DNA of 64,000 nucleotides from Agromyces sp. Leaf222 (GCF_001421565.1 NZ_LMKQ01000001.1:59277-123276), one strand, 5' to 3'; positions 8,111 through 16,921 are shown, counted from the stretch's first letter. The notes: generated by a model not told the origin, from the letters alone. A program made the numbers and translations.

Positions 8111-8950
8111 ATGCCGCACGCAGCCGGCCGCACCGATGCGACCCGAGCCGTGGTCTTCGCCCCGCTCGAGGGAGCCGGTCGCGCCGCCCTCGTCGAACAG
8201 CGCATCACCGACGCGATCGTCGCCGGCGTGCTTCGCGACGGCGAGCGCCTGCCGAGCGAGTCGGACCTCGCCGGCCGCCTCGGCGTCGCCGTCGTCACCG
8301 CACGCGAGGCGCTCGTCGCGCTGCGCGACAACGGCCTGGTGCACACGCGACGCGGGCGCGACGGCGGCAGCTTCGTCACCTTCGACCCGGATGCCTCGAA
8401 CCGCCTCGTCGAGCGGCGGCTCCGCTCGCTGAGCCGCGTCGAGATCCGCGACCTGTCGCTGCACTACTCCGCGATCGCGGGCATGGCGGCCGAAGTCGCC
8501 GCGGATCGCGCGAGCGACGACGACCTGGCGAGCCTCGCCGACATCGACGCCCGCGCAGACCTGACGACGGCCGGCGGAGCCCGACGGGCGGTCGGCCGAT
8601 TCCAGCTCGAGGTCGCCGCCGTGAGCCAGTCGCCGCGCCTCGTGCAGGAGGAGTTGCGGCTGCAGGCCGAGGCCGGGCCCTTGCTCTGGATGCACCTGCG
8701 GGAGGAAGATGCTCGTGACCGCAGCCGCATCGTGCGGCTCGACGTGATCCAGGCCATCCGCGACGTGCAACCCGAACGTGCACGTCGCGTCACGACGGAG
8801 CACATCGCCTCGGCGGTGCAGTGGCTGATCGACGAGAAGTCCCGCATCGACCAGGCCGCGCACCCCGCCGGCGGTGCGACATCCGCCCTCGACGCGGCAT
8901 TCGTCACCGAAGCGGCCCCAGCGGAACCAGCGGAAGGAACCCGCGCGTGA
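8111..8950 (+). CDS. FadR/GntR-family regulator of the polyamine importer
   Basis: 279 aa. Residues about 25-90 form a GntR winged helix (RLPSESDLAGRLGVAVVTAREAL), with RRGRDGGSFV as the wing, followed by an all-helical FCD-like ligand domain. Such proteins usually repress a neighbouring operon and release DNA on binding a metabolite. It is divergent from the importer. ATG 8111 is preceded by GGGAGGG; longer frames run through the promoter. Its stop overlaps the GTG of the next gene (GTGA), so both proteins are made together. The helical domain lacks the obvious His/Asp metal cluster of many FCD proteins, so effector sensing may depend on the coupled Cache protein. Confidence 0.9.
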   Translation: MPHAAGRTDATRAVVFAPLEGAGRAALVEQRITDAIVAGVLRDGERLPSESDLAGRLGVAVVTAREALVALRDNGLVHTRRGRDGGSFVTFDPDASNRLVERRLRSLSRVEIRDLSLHYSAIAGMAAEVAADRASDDDLASLADIDARADLTTAGGARRAVGRFQLEVAAVSQSPRLVQEELRLQAEAGPLLWMHLREEDARDRSRIVRLDVIQAIRDVQPERARRVTTEHIASAVQWLIDEKSRIDQAAHPAGGATSALDAAFVTEAAPAEPAEGTRA

Positions 8951-9792
8951 GCACCACTCTCGATCTCGCGGCAGAGCACATCGCCTGGCGCGTGGCATCG
9001 ACGATCGAACCCGTTCTCGCCATGGTCGACGGATGGCGCGGGGTGCTCGAGGCCGAGCTCTCCGGCCCGTACGCCGGCGCGCTCACCGGCTCGCCGACGG
9101 CTGAGGCGGCCACGCTCGACGCGGTCATCGAGGCCCTCGTCGGCGCCGAGCTCGAACGCGACGGGGCCCTCATCACGGGTGCGGGCTTCGTGGCCGCGCC
9201 CGGGTTCCTCGCCGACGCGCAGTGGCATCTCGCCTGGTGGCTGAGCAGCGCGAACTCGTTCGGCACGGGCACGGGCACGGGCGGCACGGGCAGCGGCAGC
9301 GGCACGGCGACGCTCCGCCGGCTCGAGGCCGTCAGCGACCCCGATTCCGAGCAGTTCCGCGACTACACGACGCTCGAGTGGTGGCGGGTTCCGCAGCGCA
9401 CGGGCCGCCGCCACCTCACCGGCCCCTACGTCGACTACCTCTGCACCGACGACTACACGGTCACGATCACGACGCCCGTCATGGCCGACGGCGAGATGGT
9501 CGGCGTGGTCGGCACCGACGCCTACGTCGCGCGCCTCGAGCGCGAGCTACTGCCGGTGCTGCGCGAGTGGGGCGGCGCCTGCACGCTCGTGAACGCCTCC
9601 GGCCGGATCCTCGCCTCGACGGATTCTCGCCGGGCGACCGGTGCGCTGCTACGGCTCGATGGCCTGTCTGAGGCGCTCGCACCGCTGCACGAGGAGCATC
9701 CGGGGCACGCGGCCGTGCTCGGCGGCGGCGAGTTCGTGCTGCCGTGCGGCGACACCACGCTCGCGCTCGTGGCAGAGGCTCCGCCGAACTAG
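8947..9792 (+). CDS. Stand-alone Cache-domain protein, possible amine sensor
   Basis: 281 aa with no signal peptide, membrane helix or output domain. Residues about 90-230 look like a Cache/PDC sensor: WHLAWW, DYTTLEWWRVP, GPYVDYLCTDDYTVTITTPV and the terminal GVVGTD. Cache domains are normally extracellular parts of receptors; a soluble solitary one coupled by GTGA overlap to a FadR-type regulator suggests a cytoplasmic ligand sensor for that regulator. The aromatic-rich EWW...GPYVDY...D arrangement recalls Cache domains that bind amino acids or amines, which fits the adjacent polyamine importer; this is inference. A Gly-Thr-Gly-Ser linker at residues about 107-119 is low-complexity. The stop shares the tetranucleotide CTAG with the convergent TetR gene. 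Confidence 0.82.
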   Translation: MSTTLDLAAEHIAWRVASTIEPVLAMVDGWRGVLEAELSGPYAGALTGSPTAEAATLDAVIEALVGAELERDGALITGAGFVAAPGFLADAQWHLAWWLSSANSFGTGTGTGGTGSGSGTATLRRLEAVSDPDSEQFRDYTTLEWWRVPQRTGRRHLTGPYVDYLCTDDYTVTITTPVMADGEMVGVVGTDAYVARLERELLPVLREWGGACTLVNASGRILASTDSRRATGALLRLDGLSEALAPLHEEHPGHAAVLGGGEFVLPCGDTTLALVAEAPPN

Positions 9793-10463
9793 CTGTCCGA
9801 CCCCAGCGCCGCGCCCGGCACGAGCACGAGCTCGGCGATCGCCGGGTCGCCGCCGTAGGCGATGAGGCGCCCGCGGTACGCCGTGCGCGCGCGCCCGTAG
9901 TGCACGGCGCTGTCGGCCTCGCGGATGACGGCCATCAGGTTCATCCACTCGAACGTGCCCTGCAGTTCGAACGCGAGCTGGTCGGGGTCGTCGAGGCCAG
10001 GCAGCTCGCCCTGTTCGACCGCGAAGCGGGCGGATGCCGCGAGGTAGCCGAGCCAGCTCTCGAGCTGGTCGGCCAAGGCGTCGCGCACCGGGCCCGGCTT
10101 GGAGTGGAAGTCGGCCGCGCTGGCGGAGAAGAAGCAGCCGCCCGGGAAGACACGATCCTCGGAGTACGCGACGACCCGGTCGAGCAGGGCGGTCAGGCGA
10201 CGGATGCCGCGCGGCTGCACGCGCGCGGGCACGATCACGGTCGCGGTGAACCGCTCGGCCGCCGCGGCCACTGTCGCGAGCTGCAGCTGCTCCTTCGAGC
10301 CGAACAGCGTCGCGATGCCGCTCTTGCTCACCTCCGCCTCGGCGGCGAGGCGCCCGATCGAGAGGCCGTCGAGGCCCTCCATCGAGGCGAGGTCGGCGGC
10401 GTGCGCGAGCACGATCCGTCGCGAGGCGTCCCCGCGAGCCCGTCTGCCGTCGATCATCGTCAT
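9789..10463 (-). CDS. TetR-family transcriptional regulator
   Basis: About 224 aa. The N-terminal helix-turn-helix (LSIGRLAAEAEVSKSGIATLFGSKEQL) is typical TetR, followed by an all-alpha ligand domain of the TetR_C group with FFSASAADFHSKPGPVRD. It is divergent from an alpha/beta hydrolase, with two strong palindromes in the spacer. A GTG further upstream (10481) is open but lies inside the first palindrome, so I prefer ATG 10463 or 10457. Probably autorepressed and repressing the hydrolase gene. Confidence 0.9.
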   Translation of the reverse strand: MTMIDGRRARGDASRRIVLAHAADLASMEGLDGLSIGRLAAEAEVSKSGIATLFGSKEQLQLATVAAAAERFTATVIVPARVQPRGIRRLTALLDRVVAYSEDRVFPGGCFFSASAADFHSKPGPVRDALADQLESWLGYLAASARFAVEQGELPGLDDPDQLAFELQGTFEWMNLMAVIREADSAVHYGRARTAYRGRLIAYGGDPAIAELVLVPGAALGSDS

Positions 10464-10479
10464 GTCTTGCAGTTTACGC

Positions 10480-10515
10480 ACGAACGTTCGTACACTCTAC
10501 GTACGAACGTTCGTA
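10480..10515. promoter_or_regulatory. Tandem TetR operators
   Basis: ACGAACGTTCGT (10480-10491) and TACGAACGTTCGTA (10502-10515) are two perfect palindromes sharing the core ACGAACGTTCGT. Their centres are 23 bp apart, about two helical turns, as expected for cooperative binding of two dimers on one DNA face. They occupy the spacer between the TetR gene and the hydrolase gene. Confidence 0.88.
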
Positions 10516-10534
10516 GAGTTTCTTGGAGGCACCC

Positions 10535-11509
10535 GTGACCGCACCGGCATCCGACACCGCGTCGACACCCGCCGTCAGGGCACCCGTCGCCCCGGCGAGC
10601 GCCCCGCCCTCGGCGCGGCTCGCCATGCGGGCGGTGGCCGGCGGCATCCGCATCGCCTCCTCGCTCTCGCCCGAGCTCGGTGCACGACTCGCCCTCCCCC
10701 TGTTCATGCGGGTCGGGCGCCGAGTGCCCGTCTCACCCGCGGACGCCGCGACGCACCTCGAGGCCAGGCGCGGCAGCGTGCGCATCCCGGGCATCCGCCG
10801 CTCGGGCGTCGACGTCGTCACCTACGAGTGGGGCGGCGGGCCGGACACGATCGTGCTCGCGCACGGCTGGCAGTCGCGCGCGAGCGTGTTCGCGGCGCTC
10901 GTGCGGGAACTGCGGAGCGAGGGCTTCCGCGTCGTCGCGTTCGATGCGCCCGCGAACGGCGAATCGGCCGGTCGCGGCACCTACCTCGTCGACCACCTCG
11001 ACGTGCTGGCCGAGCTGCAGCAGCGGTTGGGCCGATTCCACGCCGTCATCGGCCACTCGTTCGGCGGGCTCGCCGCACTCCTCGCACCGGGCGAGGGCCT
11101 CGACGTGCGGCGCATCGCGGCGATCGCCGGTGCAGGCACGCCGAACGTGTTCGTCGACGGCTTCGGCGAGCTGGTCGGCCTCGACGGACCGACGCGCGAG
11201 GCGCTCGCCCGTGGGTACGCCCGAAGGGTGTTCGCCGACCTCGAGGACCCGTTCGACCGGTACTCGGCGCTCTCGCACCCGCTGCCCGACGGTACGCCCC
11301 TGCTGCTCGTGCACGACCGCGGCGACCGCCGCGTGCCCTTCACCGAGGCGCCGGGGATCGCGGCCGCGAACCCCGGCCGCACTCGACTCGTGCCCACCGA
11401 CGGGCTCGGGCACAACCGCATCCTGCGGGCCGATGCCACCCTCGACGCGGTGCTCGACTTCGTCACGGCTTCGGATGCCGCGCTCGTGCAGGTTCCCCGG
11501 CTCAACTGA
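10535..11509 (+). CDS. Alpha/beta hydrolase under TetR control
   Basis: 324 aa. After a Pro/Ala-rich N-terminus, an alpha/beta hydrolase core begins at about residue 95: LAHGWQSRA (oxyanion region), FDAPANGES, nucleophile elbow IGHSFGGL, acid region VHDRGDRRVPF, and a C-terminal GLGHNRILR that gives the catalytic His. Substrate unknown; TetR pairs of this kind often handle xenobiotic esters or lactones. GTG 10535 has GGAGG 5 nt upstream. The stop overlaps the convergent gene by 8 nt. Confidence 0.88.
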   Translation: MTAPASDTASTPAVRAPVAPASAPPSARLAMRAVAGGIRIASSLSPELGARLALPLFMRVGRRVPVSPADAATHLEARRGSVRIPGIRRSGVDVVTYEWGGGPDTIVLAHGWQSRASVFAALVRELRSEGFRVVAFDAPANGESAGRGTYLVDHLDVLAELQQRLGRFHAVIGHSFGGLAALLAPGEGLDVRRIAAIAGAGTPNVFVDGFGELVGLDGPTREALARGYARRVFADLEDPFDRYSALSHPLPDGTPLLLVHDRGDRRVPFTEAPGIAAANPGRTRLVPTDGLGHNRILRADATLDAVLDFVTASDAALVQVPRLN

Positions 11510-12062
11510 GCAGGTGGATGTCGATCGCCTCCAGGTAGCCGATGATGCCGCCCGAGAACAGGAACGAGAAGTTCAGGTGCTCCCCGGCGGTGCCGCTCCA
11601 GATCGCCGTCAGGGTCGGGTGGTCTGAGGTCGTCGCCGAGAACCCGGTCTGGATGCCCCATGGGCCGTGCAGGCGGAGCGTCGTCTCGTGGCCGCTGAAC
11701 CGCACGGCCACGAGATAGGTGCCGTCGGAGGGGACGACGACGGCGCCGTACCCGATCGACGCGGAGTTCGGCGCGAAGTCCGACGACATGAAGACTAGGT
11801 CGTACTCCGTGTCCCAACGGCCCGGCTGGAACATGTCGATGCGGCCGCCGTCGACCCACGGGTGCCTCGCCGACAGCGAGATCACGGGCGCGTCCAATCC
11901 TTCGATGACCTGATCGTGCCGCTCGCGCAGCACCTCGCGCAGTCGCGTGGCCGAGATCCTGCCGACGCGGCTCGCGCGGCCGATCTTCGCCTCCTGCAGC
12001 GCTTCGAGGGTCCATTTCTCGACCAGGGGTTCGATCTCGGCCCGGTTCGCATGCTCGCTCAT
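11502..12062 (-). CDS. Hypothetical protein, predicted beta-rich fold
   Basis: 186 aa. The first ~55 residues are helical (EIEPLVEKWTLEALQEAKIGRASR...LREVLRERHDQV), then alternating beta-type segments such as YDLVFMSSDF, GTYLVAVRFSGHETTLRL and LNFSFLFSGGIIGYLEAIDIHLL. No family recognised and no signal peptide, so it is likely soluble. ATG 12062 has GGAG 9 nt upstream. It is preceded by the ribokinase terminator, so it probably has its own promoter. Confidence 0.75.
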   Translation of the reverse strand: MSEHANRAEIEPLVEKWTLEALQEAKIGRASRVGRISATRLREVLRERHDQVIEGLDAPVISLSARHPWVDGGRIDMFQPGRWDTEYDLVFMSSDFAPNSASIGYGAVVVPSDGTYLVAVRFSGHETTLRLHGPWGIQTGFSATTSDHPTLTAIWSGTAGEHLNFSFLFSGGIIGYLEAIDIHLLS

Positions 12063-12170
12063 GATGACTCCGTTCTCGGCGACCCGAGCCCACTCGGTCG
12101 GGCCGCTTGCGAGCGTAGGCACCTGCCCGATCGGCGGCATCCGTGCCGCCACTGAAGCGAGCGCTCGATC

Positions 12171-12197
12171 CGGTGCGGTCCGGTCCGGTCCGCACCG
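12171..12197 (-). terminator. Probable ribokinase terminator
   Basis: CGGTGCGG (12171-12178) pairs perfectly with CCGCACCG (12190-12197) around an 11-nt loop made of TCCGG repeats. It begins a few nucleotides after the ribokinase stop (12203, minus strand). Confidence 0.6.
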
Positions 12198-12202
12198 ATC
12201 CG

Positions 12203-13027
12203 CTACGAGGCCGACGACGCGCTGAAGCCCCACGGCTGCGCGCCGGGGTACGTCGTCGCGCGGGCGCCGGCGGCGACGGCATCGCGCAGCGCATCCACCC
12301 GATCGGCACCGGCGGCGAGCCCGGCGACGAGCGCCCCGGCGAAGGCGTCGCCCGCGCCGGTGGTGTCGACGACGTCGACCGGGCCCGGCGCGGCATCCGC
12401 ATCTCCCCATCGGGCGCCGGCCGCACCGAGGGTCACGCAGGCATCGGCGGGCTCGCCGAGGGCGGCCCACTCGTGTTCGTTCACGATGACGACATCGGCC
12501 AGTTCGAGCAGGGCGGATGCCGCGGGCGAGACGGGCGACGGATTCAGCACCGTGATCGCGCCGAGCGCCCGAGCACGGCGCAGCACCGCCTCGGCGACCT
12601 CGGGCGCGAGTTCGAGCTGGGTGACCACGACGGCCGCGTCATCGGGGATCGCGCGGGCCGCGGCATCCGCATCGACACCGCCGTTCGCCCCGGCGATGAC
12701 GACGATGCTGTTCTCGCCCGACGCGGCGACCGTGATGAACGCCTGGCCGGTCGGCCGGTCGCCGTCGACCGAGACGCCGGAGACGTCGACGCCGTGCTCG
12801 GCGAGGCGTTCGACGTAGCGGCGCCCGAGGTCGTCGTCGCCGACCCGGCCGATCAGCAGCACGTCGGCGCCGGCAGCCGCGGCCCCGGCCGCGAGGTTCG
12901 CGCCCTTGCCGCCCGGCAGCAGCTCGACGCCGACGCCGAGCAGGGTCTCGCCCGGCGCCGGATGCCGCTCGACCCGCACCACCGAATCGACGTTGATCGA
13001 CCCGACCACCACGACGCGCGCACCCAT
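12203..13027 (-). CDS. rbsK: Ribokinase / PfkB-family sugar kinase
   Basis: 274 aa. N-terminal VVVGSINVD, the sugar-binding GGKGAN motif (about 39-44) and the C-terminal anion-hole/catalytic motif DTTGAGDAFAG are diagnostic of PfkB kinases and closest to ribokinase. It phosphorylates ribose (or a related pentose/nucleoside) with ATP in the cytoplasm. No ribose transporter is adjacent, so it may salvage intracellular ribose. ATG 13027 is followed at once by the first beta strand. Confidence 0.9.
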   Translation of the reverse strand: MGARVVVVGSINVDSVVRVERHPAPGETLLGVGVELLPGGKGANLAAGAAAAGADVLLIGRVGDDDLGRRYVERLAEHGVDVSGVSVDGDRPTGQAFITVAASGENSIVVIAGANGGVDADAAARAIPDDAAVVVTQLELAPEVAEAVLRRARALGAITVLNPSPVSPAASALLELADVVIVNEHEWAALGEPADACVTLGAAGARWGDADAAPGPVDVVDTTGAGDAFAGALVAGLAAGADRVDALRDAVAAGARATTYPGAQPWGFSASSAS

Positions 13028-13057
13028 GCCCGCGAGCCTAGCCGGGCGCGGTTCGCG

Positions 13058-13089
13058 GGTCTCGATACGCTGCGCTACCCGACCGCCGG
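13058..13089. repeat. Dispersed repeat, diverged copy 2
   Basis: GGTCTCGATACGCTGCGCTACCCGACCGCCGG-type variant of the ~35-bp element. Its CTA (13075-13077) is the TAG stop of the neighbouring DAO-Rieske gene, and the repeat body encodes that protein's last residues (VPAVG). Confidence 0.7.
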
Positions 13090-14667
13090 AACAGCCTTCT
13101 CCTCGACCGCGGAACCCTCCCGCGGCTCGACCGGCGTCACGACCTGCACGCCGCGCACGCGGAGGTCGCGCTTCGCCGGCCCCTCGAGCAGCGCCCCGCC
13201 GGAGCTGAAGCGCGAGGCGTGAGCCGGGCAGTCCCAGGTGCGCTCGGCGTCGTTCCACGCGAGCACGGCGCCGAGGTGCGGGCAGATTCCCGAGACCTCG
13301 CAGGTGACCCCGTCGACGGTCGAGACGGCCGTCGGCACGGGAGCCCGGCCTGCGCGGCCGATGACGCCGGCACCCTCGACCGGCGCCTGCGCGGGCAGCC
13401 GGTGCACGAGCGCTCGCCCCCAGCCGACGGCGTAGTGCTTGGCGACCGCCGCGTTCATGCCGATGCCGACGCCGAGCGCGACCGGGGTCGTGAAGCGATG
13501 CCGCAGCGTCCGCGCCCAGTCGGGCAGGTCGCCGAGCAGGTCCGCGGCGAGGGTGAGCCCGCATTGCACCGCGTTCGTCATGCCCCACTTGTCGTATCCG
13601 GTGGCGAGGAAGACCCGGCCGCCGCCGCGCGGCAGCCACCCCACGAACGGCACGCCGTGCGGGGTCTCGTAGTCCTGCGCGCTCCAGCGGTGCGTCAACG
13701 AGGCATCCGGCCAGGTGGTGCGCGCCCAGTCGTCGAGCGCATCCACCCGCGACTGCGGCGACGGATGCCGGCCCACCTCGTGCCCGTAGCCGCCGACGAG
13801 CAGCAGCTCCGCCGCACCGGCATCGAGATCGGGATCGGGTGCTGTGCGGATCGATCGGGCGGGCTCGTCGACGCTGAGGTACATGGCCTGCGGCAGTGCG
13901 GCATCCGTTCGATAGGCGGCCGCGTAGGAGCGGTTCGCGCGCAGCTTCGCGAAGGAGGGGCCGCGGTCGAGGATCGGCGTGCCCGTCGCGATGACGAGCC
14001 GCTCGCACGTGAACTCGCCGCCGGTCGTGCGCACGCGCACCGGCGACCCGACCCGCGCACCCGTCATACGCACCCCGGTGCGGATGACCCCGCCGAGGGC
14101 GCGGAGCTCGGCGGCGAGCGCGGCGAGCACCTCCATCGGGTCGAACTGGGCCTGGCCGGCCAGCCTGACGGGCGCGTAGGTGCGGAACGGCACGTCGTCG
14201 GCGACGTCGGTCATGACGCGCAGTCCGGCATCGCGCGCGACCTCGGCCTCGCGTTCGACGACCTCGCGGCCCGACGGTGTTGCGGCGAAGCTCACCGCGT
14301 CGCGTCGCTGCACGGGCACGCCGCGCTCGGCGAGGTAGTCGAGCAGCCAGGTCTGCCCGGCGAGGTTCGCATCGACGTACGCCCGCAGCACGTCGGCCGA
14401 GGTGCGCCGGCGAACCCGTTGCAGGTGCGCGCCCTGCAGCACGCTGAGCTTCGCGGTCGTGTTGCCCGTCGCCACGGCACCCACCTCGCGCGCCTCGAGC
14501 ACCCCAACACGTCGGCCGGCGCGCGCGAGCAGCACCGCCGTGACGAGGCCCGTGAGCCCGGCCCCCACGACGATCTCGTCGAAGACGCGAGGCGACGAGC
14601 CCGGCCCGTCGGCGGTCGGGTCGTCGGTCTCGATCGGAAGCGGGCGCGCGAGCCAGAGCGAGGTCAT
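13075..14667 (-). CDS. FAD-dependent oxidoreductase with C-terminal Rieske domain
   Basis: 530 aa. An N-terminal DAO-type FAD domain (EIVVGAGLTGLVTA at about 31-44) covers about 420 residues; the C-terminal ~100 residues form a Rieske [2Fe-2S] domain with ligands in CPHLGAV and CPAHASRF (C-x-H and C-x-x-H). This architecture is widespread in bacteria (YhfW-like), but its substrate is not established. VARDAGLRVMTDVADDVPF and the GYDKWGMTNAV segment are typical of the family. Cytoplasmic, no signal peptide. The extreme C-terminus and stop codon are repeat-derived. Confidence 0.92.
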   Translation of the reverse strand: MTSLWLARPLPIETDDPTADGPGSSPRVFDEIVVGAGLTGLVTAVLLARAGRRVGVLEAREVGAVATGNTTAKLSVLQGAHLQRVRRRTSADVLRAYVDANLAGQTWLLDYLAERGVPVQRRDAVSFAATPSGREVVEREAEVARDAGLRVMTDVADDVPFRTYAPVRLAGQAQFDPMEVLAALAAELRALGGVIRTGVRMTGARVGSPVRVRTTGGEFTCERLVIATGTPILDRGPSFAKLRANRSYAAAYRTDAALPQAMYLSVDEPARSIRTAPDPDLDAGAAELLLVGGYGHEVGRHPSPQSRVDALDDWARTTWPDASLTHRWSAQDYETPHGVPFVGWLPRGGGRVFLATGYDKWGMTNAVQCGLTLAADLLGDLPDWARTLRHRFTTPVALGVGIGMNAAVAKHYAVGWGRALVHRLPAQAPVEGAGVIGRAGRAPVPTAVSTVDGVTCEVSGICPHLGAVLAWNDAERTWDCPAHASRFSSGGALLEGPAKRDLRVRGVQVVTPVEPREGSAVEEKAVPAVG

Positions 14668-14740
14668 GTCGGCAACCTACGTCGGCTGCTCGGGGCCGAC
14701 AACGGGGTGGCGCCGACGCCGCGGCTCGCGTATACGGGGC

Positions 14741-15697
14741 CTAGCGAGCGGATGCCGCGGCGCGGCGCGCTGCGAGCCGTCGCCCGATGCGGCGGCCGAC
14801 GTGCAGCTGCACCCACAGCGTCGCGACGCCCGCCACCATGAGCCCGGCGACGTTGACGAGCAGCTGCAGGAACGCGGACCACGCCTCGTCCCACGCGCCG
14901 ACGGCGAGCGTCAAGCCGATCGTGCCGACCGCCGGCACCGTCGTGATGGAGATGAACACGCCCACGAGCGCCGACGACTTCGACGTCGTGAGCGAGAGCA
15001 CGCCCGCGATGCCCGCGAGCAGGGCGATGACGAACGACCAGCCGTCGGGCGAGATGATGAAGTCGGTCAGCGGCCCGGTCGTGGCCTCCTCGAACGTGAT
15101 GAAGCCGAGCGCGTACACGACCGCCCAGATCGCCCAGGCGATGAGCGCGCACAGCGCGAAGCCGCCGAACAGGGTGAGCGAGGCCATGCCGGCGATGCCT
15201 CGCTTGCGGCGCACGATCGCGTAGCAGATGGCCGCGATGGGCGCGAACTCCGGCCCGACGACCATCGCCCCGATGATGAGGATCGGCTGGTCGAGCAACC
15301 GGCCGATGCCGGCGATGAGCGTTGCGAGCAGCAGGAACGCGAAGAAGCTCCACGACGGGCGCGAGTCCTCGCGGGAGCTGTCGGCGAGCTGGGCCCAGAG
15401 CACCCCGTCGGCAGGATGCCCCGGGGCCGCCCGCTCGGCCGCGGCCGCGGCATCCGACACCACCGCGAGCGGGTCGCTGACGACGATCGAGCCGACCGCC
15501 GGCACCCCGGCGTGCCGCAGCATCCGCATGATGTTGTTCGCGTTCTCGCGCGCGAGTTCGAAGAAGACGAGGTCGCCCTCGCCGTCGAGCGCGGCACTCG
15601 GCACGAGCGCGACGTTGCTGACGGTCGGCTCCGCGGCGAGCTGCTCGCGGATGGTCTCGGCCAGCGGGTGCGGCGCGGTGACACGGACGGTGAGCAT
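14741..15697 (-). CDS. DUF389 family membrane protein
   Basis: 318 aa. An N-terminal cytoplasmic domain of about 110 residues (MLTVRVTAPHPLAETIREQL) precedes six or seven membrane helices carrying the family signature IGAMVVGPEFAPIAA. DUF389/TIGR00341 proteins are widespread; their biochemical role is unsettled. ATG 15697 is preceded by GAGGAGGGGACAGC. No operon partner; the PucR-like regulator lies upstream on the same strand. Confidence 0.87.
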   Translation of the reverse strand: MLTVRVTAPHPLAETIREQLAAEPTVSNVALVPSAALDGEGDLVFFELARENANNIMRMLRHAGVPAVGSIVVSDPLAVVSDAAAAAERAAPGHPADGVLWAQLADSSREDSRPSWSFFAFLLLATLIAGIGRLLDQPILIIGAMVVGPEFAPIAAICYAIVRRKRGIAGMASLTLFGGFALCALIAWAIWAVVYALGFITFEEATTGPLTDFIISPDGWSFVIALLAGIAGVLSLTTSKSSALVGVFISITTVPAVGTIGLTLAVGAWDEAWSAFLQLLVNVAGLMVAGVATLWVQLHVGRRIGRRLAARRAAASAR

Positions 15698-15800
15698 GGC
15701 TGTCCCCTCCTCGCGCGGGTCTCCGCGCGAAGTCCACGATAGGGCGCGTCGGCCTCCAGACGCCTCGCTCCTCGACCGTCGGCGGCCTCGAGACGGTTCG

Positions 15801-16826
15801 CTACGCGAGCGGCGACGGCGGGAGCCCGAGGCCCGGGCGCTGCAGGGCGGCGAGCGCTCGCGCCAGCGCGTAGCGGGTGCGGCCCGCGGGCGTGCGCAGG
15901 TCGTACCCCAGCGTCTCGGCGAGCGCATCGAGTCGCGCCTGCACGCTCGAGTGGTGCATTCCGAGGTCGGATGCCGCGGCGCGCACGCTGCCGGCATCCG
16001 CGACCGCATCGAGCACCGAACGGGCTCGGGCATCGAGCGCGGTGAGGACGGCGACATCGGGATGCGGCTCGTCATGGCGATCCGCCGCCTCCGCCACGAG
16101 GAGCAGCGCCCCCAGCTCGGCCGCGTCGACGACGGGCTCGCCGGCCGTGCCGAGCCGCAACGCGATGAGGGCTGACGCGAACGAGGACGGCAGGCGATCG
16201 GCCTGGCCGGCGACGCCGATGCCGGCCCGCACACCGGCCGGCACGCGGACCGCGGCGGTGACGAGGACGACCCGGACCAGCCCACGCGGGGTGGCGACGA
16301 CCGAGGTGGGGCCATCGAGCGGCGACGGGCCGTCGGCGCCCACGACGACGACGCGGATCCCCGAAGCCGCGTCGAGTCGAAGCTTGGCGGCGGCGACGGC
16401 GCGCTCGGCCGGGGAGGCTCCGGCGCTGACGACGACCTCGACCGCGGCATCCGCCGTGCCGGAGCGCCTGGCCGTGGTGATGGCGACGGCGAGTGCGAGC
16501 CGTTCGAGCACCATCGCATCGTTGGCGTGCGCGACGTCGTCGCGCTCGAGCCAGACCCGTGACCCGTCGCTGGTGCGACGTTCGGGCCAGGCGGATGCCG
16601 CGGCATCCGTCGTCGGCAGGTGGTCGCCGTCTGGCGTGAGCCGGAGCGATCGCCCGCCGTTCGCGGCCGCGTACCCGGCGACCGCCCCCGAGAGCACGGC
16701 AGCTCCGCGGAGCAGCGAGTCGAGGCCGACGCCGCCGGTGACGAGCGTGTCGAAGTACGAGACGACCTTCAACGTGTCGCTCGCCTGTGGGTCGAGTGCG
16801 GTCAGCCGACCGACGAGTTCCTGCAT
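15801..16826 (-). CDS. PucR/CdaR-type helix-turn-helix regulator
   Basis: 341 aa. The C-terminal 60 residues hold the PucR-family helix-turn-helix (AADAGSVRAAASDLGMHHSSVQARLDAL), with GYDLRTPAGRTRYALARAL after it; the N-terminal region looks like a degenerate GAF-like sensor. Such proteins regulate catabolic genes; the target here is unclear, possibly the esterase upstream. The TAG stop lies in a degenerate relative of the dispersed repeat (CTCGAGACGGTTCGCTACG). Confidence 0.85.
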   Translation of the reverse strand: MQELVGRLTALDPQASDTLKVVSYFDTLVTGGVGLDSLLRGAAVLSGAVAGYAAANGGRSLRLTPDGDHLPTTDAAASAWPERRTSDGSRVWLERDDVAHANDAMVLERLALAVAITTARRSGTADAAVEVVVSAGASPAERAVAAAKLRLDAASGIRVVVVGADGPSPLDGPTSVVATPRGLVRVVLVTAAVRVPAGVRAGIGVAGQADRLPSSFASALIALRLGTAGEPVVDAAELGALLLVAEAADRHDEPHPDVAVLTALDARARSVLDAVADAGSVRAAASDLGMHHSSVQARLDALAETLGYDLRTPAGRTRYALARALAALQRPGLGLPPSPLA

Positions 16827-16921
16827 GTTCCGGGCTCCATCGCGCGTGGTGCGCCCACCCTAGTTCGGGCGGCTGCGAATCCCCAGCGCGACGACGAGGC
16901 GCCGGGAGCGAGCGGAGGTTC

